A stretch of 11,393 bases of DNA, from NCBI GenBank assembly GCA_030637775.1, contig DAOWFY010000106.1:1-11393 (forward strand). Reading direction: 5' to 3'. Source of the stretch: DAOVGU01 sp030637775 [NCBI: bacterium]. Lineage in GTDB: Bacteria > Ratteibacteria > UBA8468. This document shows positions 7,110 to 11,393 of the stretch, piece after piece. The notes beneath the pieces are model-generated. The model was given only the letters and a program-made list of their open reading frames with translations. It was not told where the DNA came from and did no database searches. Every line of letters starts with the position of its first letter. Within the stretch, counting starts at the first letter, position 1. The position numbers and the translations under genes were made by a program.

Positions 7110-7873
7110 TCTTCTTTTGTAATAAAGAAATCTGTTTTTTCTGGCAATTGTGGAGTGAAAAGAATCGCTTTCGCTCTACTCTTAAAATTGCCTATTCTTA
7201 CCTTGTAAATCCAGGGCTTATCCTTAATTTTTTTGAGGAGATAAGCATCGTATCCTTTCTTCTGGAAATCCCTCGCCACATTCCTCGCTCTGGTCAAATT
7301 AACAAAGGCACCGATCTGAATGGAAAAAGGGCCCTCTTTCTGGAAAATAATTCTATTCGATTTTGCCGCTTCAAAACTTAAAGGATAGGAGGTCCGCACC
7401 CTCTTAAAGTATTTCAGCGCTTCTTTTTCCTCTCCATCCCGTCCACCGGACGGGAGCCCTCCCTTTTTTAAATAGGTCATTCCCAATTTAAAGAGGGCAA
7501 GATGGAGAAGAGAACTTTCCGGATGTTCCTTCGTCAACTGCTGATAGGCTTTTATTGCCTCGGCAAAATTTCCTCCCAGGTAAAGGGCTTCTCCTCTGGC
7601 AAATTGCGCATCATCAAAGAGAGCACTTTTGGTATAAGAGAAGACCTTTTTCAATTCTTCCTCTGCCTTTTCATACTTACCAAGTTTTAAATAACAAATC
7701 CCGATGCGATATTGCACAAGGTCATTTCTTTCAGAAAGTTTTTCATAATTTTCCAGGGCGCGGAGATATTCGCCTTTCAAAAAGGAGACGTTGGGATCGG
7801 CCTCTTCTGCCATCGCCGGGAGGTAAAAGAAAAGAGGAAATATTGAGAGAGCAATTATTATAATTTTCTTCAT
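7106..7873 (-). CDS. Secreted TPR-SPOR domain protein
   Basis: From the ATG at 7873 this is a 255-residue protein with a signal peptide (MKKIIIIALSIFPLFFYLPA, cut likely after AMA at 22). Three TPR-like helical pairs follow (about 55-77, 91-113 and 127-159), then a C-terminal SPOR domain (183-255, FSIQIGAFVNLTRA then YKVRIGNF). SPOR domains bind denuded peptidoglycan glycans, often at the division septum, and secreted TPR proteins such as CpoB act in the envelope there; a cell-wall or division scaffold role is inferred. An upstream ATG at 7993 would add 40 residues of non-signal-like sequence read from hairpin DNA, so I reject it. The third TPR carries about nine extra residues (near 139-150) coded by a palindrome. 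It overlaps the protease gene by 4 bp. Confidence 0.85.
   Translation of the reverse strand: MKKIIIIALSIFPLFFYLPAMAEEADPNVSFLKGEYLRALENYEKLSERNDLVQYRIGICYLKLGKYEKAEEELKKVFSYTKSALFDDAQFARGEALYLGGNFAEAIKAYQQLTKEHPESSLLHLALFKLGMTYLKKGGLPSGGRDGEEKEALKYFKRVRTSYPLSFEAAKSNRIIFQKEGPFSIQIGAFVNLTRARNVARDFQKKGYDAYLLKKIKDKPWIYKVRIGNFKSRAKAILFTPQLPEKTDFFITKEE
7438..7454. repeat. In-frame 17-bp palindrome inside TPR-SPOR gene
   Basis: CCCGTCC (7438-7444) and GGACGGG (7448-7454) form a perfect 7-bp stem with a 3-nt loop. On the coding strand it translates within GLPSGGRDGEEK, a loop that pushes apart the two helices of the third TPR, which normally have about three residues at that point. The GC-rich text contrasts with the AT-rich gene around it, as expected for an inserted palindromic element that kept the frame. 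Confidence 0.6.
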
Positions 7874-7890
7874 CTTCACCAAGGTGAGGA

Positions 7891-8013
7891 AGTTCCCTGA
7901 AGCGTGCCTTGTTAGCGACGAACGGGCACGGTGTCCTCGAAGAGGACGAGTGAGGAGCAACGAGAGTGCAGTCAGCCTCGCTGGGGCTGACAAACGTGCC
8001 GCTGAAGGAAACT
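7891..8013. other. Multi-hairpin spacer between rpoZ and the TPR-SPOR gene
   Basis: This GC-richer stretch has imperfect terminal inverted repeats AGTTCCCT (7891-7898) and AGGAAACT (8006-8013). Inside are hairpins GTCCTC/GAGGAC (7933-7938 and 7942-7947, loop GAA) and GTCAGCC/GGCTGAC (7971-7977 and 7985-7991). GGCACG (7925-7930) can pair with either CGTGCC at 7903-7908 or CGTGCC at 7995-8000, so two folds compete. It could be a MITE-like insertion or a structured leader of the TPR-SPOR gene, which starts 17 bp further on. No T-run marks a terminator. I do not recognise the family. Confidence 0.55.
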
Positions 8014-8024
8014 ACCGAGCCTCC

Positions 8025-8201
8025 TCATTTGGTTCTTGCCGCCAATTCCTTTTCTAAAACGGCAACTACTGGATTGGCAATCTCCTTGTCCGAAGGTTTA
8101 ATCTTATCCTGCAATTGGCGTGCCTTTTGAGAGAGATTCACAGTAATATGGTAAAGGTTTTCCTCCTTATCGATCCTATCCAGTAACTTTCCAATTTCCA
8201 T
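8025..8201 (-). CDS. rpoZ: Probable RNA polymerase omega subunit, 58 residues
   Basis: A 58-residue frame (MEIGKLLDRIDKEENLYHI... ending KELAARTK) fits the omega fold: an N-terminal LLDRID helix, the NLYHITVNLSQKARQLQ helix matching the conserved (A)KRARQL core, and a closing NPVVAVLEKELAA segment matching the VxxAlEEIa region. Omega binds the beta' subunit and helps assemble RNA polymerase. At 58 residues it is at the short end of the family (about 60-90). It faces away from the tolC-like gene, with a plausible promoter at 8259-8231 and a leader of about 20 nt holding only a distant AGGA. The usual neighbours gmk and coaBC are absent. The hit is by eye; an unrelated small helical protein is the alternative. 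Confidence 0.68.
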   Translation of the reverse strand: MEIGKLLDRIDKEENLYHITVNLSQKARQLQDKIKPSDKEIANPVVAVLEKELAARTK

Positions 8202-8230
8202 AAAGTTTCAGATTTTATCCTGAACTCTCT

Positions 8231-8259
8231 ATTTTACTACTTTTAAAACCGATTGACAA
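8231..8259 (-). promoter_or_regulatory. Likely promoter for rpoZ (divergent)
   Basis: On the - strand, TTGTCA (8259-8254) lies 17 nt from TAAAAT (8236-8231), a five-of-six match to each sigma70 box. The expected start is near 8223, giving a leader of about 20 nt to the rpoZ ATG at 8201. Its -35 lies almost exactly on the -35 of the opposing tolC-like promoter. Confidence 0.62.
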
Positions 8260-8282
8260 GTAAGGGGATAACAAACTATAAT
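8253..8282 (+). promoter_or_regulatory. Consensus sigma70 promoter of efflux operon, near-leaderless
   Basis: A perfect TTGACA (8253-8258) and a perfect TATAAT (8277-8282) are separated by 18 nt. The -10 is followed by TAAAAAAG and then the ATG at 8291. A start 7-9 nt past the -10 leaves a leader of 0-2 nt and no room for a Shine-Dalgarno sequence. The arrangement closely parallels the rpsO promoter. No operator palindrome overlaps it apart from the near-symmetric TTGACAA shared with the divergent -35. Confidence 0.85.
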
Positions 8283-8290
8283 TAAAAAAG

Positions 8291-9604
8291 ATGAAAATGG
8301 TCTTAATTTTTATTATCCTCCTTGTCAATACAAACCTCTTTGCCGAAAAATTAAGCTTAAAAGAGTCCTTAGAGATTGCCCTCGAGAACAACCCAGGGAT
8401 TCATCGGGCAAAAGAAAAGATTGCAGAGGCAAGAGCAAAGAAAAGAGAAACCTTTACCTCTTTCTTACCTAAATTGGGCAGTGCTTCAACATTTACTGAG
8501 CTTAGCGAAGAAACTGAATTTTATGGGATGACGATTACCGGCAAGGAACTGTATGACCTTAATCTGTATCTCACACAGCCTTTGTTTACCGGAGGGGAAT
8601 TAACCGCCCTCTATCGCCAGGCAAAAGAGGCGGTAGCAGCAGCGAAAGCAAATTACAAAAAAGTAGAGATTGACCTTATCTTTAAGGTAGAAAAGGCTTA
8701 TTATAATGTTTTAAAAGCAGAAAAGATTTGCGCCGTGGGTAAAGAAGCGGTAGAGCAACTTCTTGCCCATTTGAAAGTAGCAGAGAATTTCTACAGAGCA
8801 GGAATGGTGCCCAAGATGGATCTGTTAAAAGCGCAGGTGCAATTAGCCGATACCGAACAGAAGTTGGTAGAGGCGAAAAATAGATTGGAGTTAGCAAGAA
8901 TTTCCTTCAATAACCTTTTGAACAGAGATTTATCCGCTCCGGTAGAGCTGGTCGATATCTCGAGTTACACCCCCACCTATCTCCGGGGGGCTCACTCCCC
9001 TGGAGGGAGTGCATCCCCCGGATTAAGGAGAGGGGGATTAGAGGACTCTATTGAAAAAGCGTTTAGTCTGCGGCCAGAGTTAAGGGCGCAAGAGATAAAT
9101 TTAAAAATAGCAAAAGAAGACCTGCGCATTGCCAAGAGTGAATACCTACCCACTATCTCACTGATCACTAATTATGATCACGAGAAAGGCTCTGAAATTC
9201 CTATCGATAAATGGCACAATAGTTGGAATGCTGTAATTGCCTTCGAACTGAATATCTGGAACTGGGGAAGAACTAAGGAAAAGGTGAAGCAGGCAAAAAG
9301 CGTAATTAACCAGAGTCAAGACTCTTTATTTCTCCTTAAGAATAGGATTGAATCAGAAATAAGAAATGCTTTTCTAAATTTACAGAGCGCAGAAAAGAGA
9401 ATTCTTGTTACCGAGAAGGCTGTGGACCAGAGCAAAGAGGGTCTGCGGATGACAGGGTTGAGGTTCAAGGAGGGAATGGCAACAAGCACCGATGTTCTGG
9501 ATGCGACAACTCTGCGGAGTCAAGCAGAAACCAATTACTATCAAGCCCTGTATGACTGCTACCTCGCAGAAGCAGCACTAAAGAGGGCGATGGGGGAAAA
9601 ATGA
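8291..9604 (+). CDS. TolC-family outer membrane efflux protein
   Basis: The 437-residue protein has a signal peptide (about 1-18, cut after LFA) and the two internally repeated outer-membrane-factor halves (about 20-225 and 250-437). Each half has long coiled-coil helices; YYNVLKAEK (137-145) and the repeat RFKEGMATSTDVLDATT (391-407), matched in the first half by FYRAGMVPKMDLLKAQ (167-182), are typical. Such proteins form trimeric beta-barrel and tunnel exit ducts for efflux or type I secretion. It is first in a tolC-adaptor-RND operon and overlaps the adaptor gene as ATGA. The linker between halves contains an unusual Gly/Pro/Ser-rich insert (about 227-249) coded by a palindromic element. 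Start choice is helped by the adjacent promoter; a second Met at residue 3 is possible. Confidence 0.95.
   Translation: MKMVLIFIILLVNTNLFAEKLSLKESLEIALENNPGIHRAKEKIAEARAKKRETFTSFLPKLGSASTFTELSEETEFYGMTITGKELYDLNLYLTQPLFTGGELTALYRQAKEAVAAAKANYKKVEIDLIFKVEKAYYNVLKAEKICAVGKEAVEQLLAHLKVAENFYRAGMVPKMDLLKAQVQLADTEQKLVEAKNRLELARISFNNLLNRDLSAPVELVDISSYTPTYLRGAHSPGGSASPGLRRGGLEDSIEKAFSLRPELRAQEINLKIAKEDLRIAKSEYLPTISLITNYDHEKGSEIPIDKWHNSWNAVIAFELNIWNWGRTKEKVKQAKSVINQSQDSLFLLKNRIESEIRNAFLNLQSAEKRILVTEKAVDQSKEGLRMTGLRFKEGMATSTDVLDATTLRSQAETNYYQALYDCYLAEAALKRAMGEK
8970..9036. repeat. In-frame nested palindrome inside tolC-like gene
   Basis: TCCGGGGG (8982-8989) pairs with CCCCCGGA (9015-9022); inside it CACTCCC (8993-8999) pairs with GGGAGTG (9005-9011) around loop CTGGA. 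Outside, CCCCC (8970-8974) faces GGGGG (9032-9036) and CTCC (8981-8984) faces GGAG (9027-9030). It codes for about 23 residues (TPTYLRGAHSPGG... to GLRRGG) of low complexity at the boundary of the two structural halves, where insertion is likely tolerated. The local GC content is far above that of the rest of the gene. It resembles in-frame palindromic elements such as Rickettsia RPEs in behaviour, not in sequence. Confidence 0.72.
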
Positions 9605-10761
9605 AAAAACCTAAGATTATCATAACCCTGATTTTTATCGTTGTGATTGTATTCATTTTTGTTCGGATTAAAGGGGTAAAAAGCAGAAAACCTGTCCCGA
9701 GCATCTCGGAAATTCAGAAAGCAGAAGGGATACCCGTAAAAACACTAAAAGCGGCCAGGGGGAGGCTTCAACCAACAATTTCTGAAAGTGGAACCGTTCA
9801 AGGCTGGAAGGAGGTTGCCATTATGTCCGATTTGACGGAAAGAATTATTGCAGTAAATGCCGATGTTGGTGACTTGGTTCAGAAGGGACAGCTCCTCATC
9901 CAGTTAAAACGGGATGAAATGAAGACTCAGGTAAACCAGGTAGAAGCTGCCTATCAGGCGGTTCTTGATTCAGCCTCAGAAATCAAAGCAAATCTCAAAA
10001 ATATTAAAAGCAGATACCGACGAATGAAGAAACTTTTCGAGGAGGAAGTAATCACAAAGCAGGAATGGGAAAATGTCCAGACTGAACTGGAAGTTGTAGA
10101 GGCGCAGAGACAACGCATTGATAGCCAGACTCAACAGGCAAAGGCAAATCTTGATTACGCCAGATCACAACTTTCAAACAGTTCAATTCATAGTCCAATC
10201 GGTGGCTATGTGACTTTCAGACGCTGTGAGCCCGGAGAGTTTGCTACCCGGCCGATGGGTATGGAAAGCGATATCCTGATGAGGATTGTTAATATCGAAC
10301 GCGTTGACATTGAGACCGAAATATCGGAAGAAAATATTACGCATATTTATCCCGGGCAGAAGGTAGCGGTTAAGGTTGATGCTTTAAGAGGGAAAGAATA
10401 CGTTGGCAAAGTGACCAAAATTAACAAAGCTGCTGACCCTGACACTCATACTTTTCGCGTAAAGGTAAGACTTAATAATCCAGAAGGGGAATTGAAACCG
10501 GGTATGTTTTCTCGTCTGAGTTTTCTGCTAAAGAGTCAGGAAGGTATCATTGTGCCGCGGGAGGCTTTAGTATCCAGAGAAGGGACAGACTATGTATTTA
10601 TTGCTGAAAACGCCAGGGCAAAACTGCGTCAGGTAGAGATAGGTTTAATTCTTGATTCCAGGGTTCTTATTGCCAAAGGGCTCTCGGAAGGAGAGGACTT
10701 TATCATCTCCGGGCAGACAAGCCTTAAAAACGGGGATAAGATTACTGTCAAAGAACTGTAG
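9601..10761 (+). CDS. RND efflux periplasmic adaptor (membrane fusion protein)
   Basis: The 386-residue protein is an AcrA/HlyD-type adaptor that links the inner-membrane pump to the outer-membrane channel. It has an N-terminal membrane anchor (about 5-22) without a lipobox Cys, the first lipoyl half (about 60-102, VNADVGDLVQKGQLLIQL), an alpha-helical hairpin (about 105-195, rich in Gln, Glu and Lys), the second lipoyl half (SSIHSPIGGYV, 194-204), a beta-barrel (about 230-310) and a membrane-proximal domain to the end. Its ATG overlaps the tolC-like stop as ATGA, preceded by GGGGG, the best ribosome-binding site in the window. The TAG stop lies inside a palindromic repeat, which separates it from the permease gene. 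Confidence 0.95.
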   Translation: MKKPKIIITLIFIVVIVFIFVRIKGVKSRKPVPSISEIQKAEGIPVKTLKAARGRLQPTISESGTVQGWKEVAIMSDLTERIIAVNADVGDLVQKGQLLIQLKRDEMKTQVNQVEAAYQAVLDSASEIKANLKNIKSRYRRMKKLFEEEVITKQEWENVQTELEVVEAQRQRIDSQTQQAKANLDYARSQLSNSSIHSPIGGYVTFRRCEPGEFATRPMGMESDILMRIVNIERVDIETEISEENITHIYPGQKVAVKVDALRGKEYVGKVTKINKAADPDTHTFRVKVRLNNPEGELKPGMFSRLSFLLKSQEGIIVPREALVSREGTDYVFIAENARAKLRQVEIGLILDSRVLIAKGLSEGEDFIISGQTSLKNGDKITVKEL

Positions 10762-10814
10762 GGGTCGGATTCATCCGACCCGAAAAGACGGGTTTGATAA
10801 ATCAAACCCCTACA
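10757..10814. repeat. Nested palindromic element (MITE/REPIN-like)
   Basis: The outer perfect inverted repeat is TGTAGGGGT (10757-10765) with ACCCCTACA (10806-10814). Within it are two perfect 9-bp stems side by side: GGGTCGGAT/ATCCGACCC (10762-10770 and 10773-10781) and GGGTTTGAT/ATCAAACCC (10790-10798 and 10801-10809), separated by GAAAAGAC. The two stems have different sequences. The left TAG of the element is the stop codon of the adaptor gene. There is no T-run after it. The layout is that of a REPIN or short non-autonomous element; it could also act as an mRNA stability or attenuation structure between adaptor and permease. I see no clear target-site duplication. Confidence 0.78.
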
Positions 10815-10844
10815 ATTTTGAAATTCCATACAATCAAGTAAAAA

Positions 10845-11393
10845 ATGCTTTTAGTAAATACCGCCATCCGTAGACCGGTTCTGACCACAACGCTGATCCT
10901 TATGGTCGCGGTTTTAGGTATGTTTTCCCTCTCCAAACTTCCCGTTGAGCTTTTCCCTCCCGTTGAATTTCCGATTGTGACCATTTCCACTGTTTATCCG
11001 GGAGCTGGCTCTAAGGAAATCGAAACATTGGTTTCCAAACCAATTGAAGAGGCAGTGGGAACGGTTAAAGGCATTAAGAACATTGAATCCAGTTCCCAGG
11101 ATGGAATTTCCCTGGTTATGGCTGAATTTCATATGGGTACCGATGTTGATGTGGCAGCGGCCGACATCCGAGCTCAAATTAACTTGGCTAAATCTGCACT
11201 GCCGAAAGATGCAGAAGACCCGGTGGTAATCAAGTTTGATATTGGCGCGATGCCGGTAATGGACCTGACTGTCAGAAGCAAACACCCGCTTGAGGATATT
11301 TATTTAGCCTGTGATAAGGTTATAAAGAAAGAGTTGGAAAAAATTCCTGAGGTGGGTTCGGTCAATATTGTTGGCGGTAAAGAAAGAGAAATT
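10845..11393 (+). CDS. RND efflux permease, N-terminal part (runs off window)
   Basis: The 183 visible codons are the start of a proton-driven RND pump of the AcrB/MdtB class, which full length would be about 1,000-1,050 residues. It begins with the amphipathic NTAIRRPVLTTT segment, then the first membrane helix (about 12-30). The family motifs LPVELFPPVEFP, VYPGAGSKEIETLVSKPIEEAV and a periplasmic porter segment follow (DVAAADIRAQINLAKSALPKD... DPVV). The adaptor gene is 83 bp upstream, most of that gap being a palindromic element. No Shine-Dalgarno sequence precedes the ATG. A TACAAT ends 10 nt before it but lacks a partner -35, so transcription from the tolC-like promoter is more likely. 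The substrate cannot be predicted. Confidence 0.96.
   Translation, partial: MLLVNTAIRRPVLTTTLILMVAVLGMFSLSKLPVELFPPVEFPIVTISTVYPGAGSKEIETLVSKPIEEAVGTVKGIKNIESSSQDGISLVMAEFHMGTDVDVAAADIRAQINLAKSALPKDAEDPVVIKFDIGAMPVMDLTVRSKHPLEDIYLACDKVIKKELEKIPEVGSVNIVGGKEREI

Noticed and set aside
7874-7993. 40-residue N-terminal extension of the TPR-SPOR protein from an upstream ATG at 7993
   Set aside because: It is translated from hairpin-rich spacer DNA, is Arg/Ser/Leu-rich without homology, and would bury a textbook signal peptide that starts at 7873.
10829-10834. TACAAT before the RND permease gene as a third leaderless promoter
   Set aside because: It is 10 nt from the ATG and the 16-18 nt spacer positions hold the C-rich end of the palindrome rather than a -35.
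10914-11285. 123-codon reading frame antisense to the RND permease
   Set aside because: It is a shadow of the strongly conserved permease frame, with no family motif of its own.
1-11393. CRISPR array, toxin-antitoxin pair, prophage or defence island
   Set aside because: No regularly spaced direct repeats, integrase, intact transposase or known defence genes are visible. The CPBP protease belongs to a family with some Abi members, but it sits with an envelope gene, not a defence cassette.

Overview
The window looks like a chromosomal piece from an uncultivated Gram-negative bacterium. TolC, membrane-fusion and RND genes imply two membranes. Coding density is high, the DNA is fairly AT-rich, and almost no start codon has a good Shine-Dalgarno sequence. 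The lineage cannot be fixed from the sequence alone; a candidate phylum such as Omnitrophota is only a guess. Most of the content is housekeeping. The less ordinary material lies in the promoters and in short palindromic or structured DNA between and inside genes.

Left edge (1-221, + strand): the 3' end of a cold-shock protein gene, then a tRNA-Ile(GAU) gene. Left block (277-5747, - strand, transcribed right to left): purD, rpsO, pnp, dut and a beta-CASP metallo-beta-lactamase ribonuclease, with gaps of at most 18 bp or overlaps of 4 and 17 bp. A strong promoter at the end of purD can start a shorter rpsO-pnp-dut-nuclease transcript. It is spaced so that the transcript should begin at the rpsO start codon, so rpsO should be leaderless.

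Middle (5748-8201, - strand): a 321-bp non-coding stretch with several hairpins and a roughly 100-nt foldable unit closed by a 9-11 bp stem; a CPBP (CAAX-like) membrane protease; a secreted TPR-SPOR protein overlapping it by 4 bp; another hairpin-rich spacer; and a 58-codon gene, easy to miss, that reads as RNA polymerase omega (rpoZ).

Right block (8291-11393, + strand): a tripartite efflux operon, tolC-like outer membrane factor, periplasmic adaptor and RND permease (cut by the window edge). It is driven by a consensus TTGACA-N18-TATAAT promoter whose expected start again falls within about 2 nt of the ATG. Its -35 box overlaps that of a divergent promoter facing rpoZ. A nested palindromic element forms the adaptor stop codon and separates it from the permease gene. 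Other palindromes sit in frame inside the tolC-like and TPR-SPOR genes, where they add extra residues. I see no CRISPR array, intact transposase, prophage or defence cassette.
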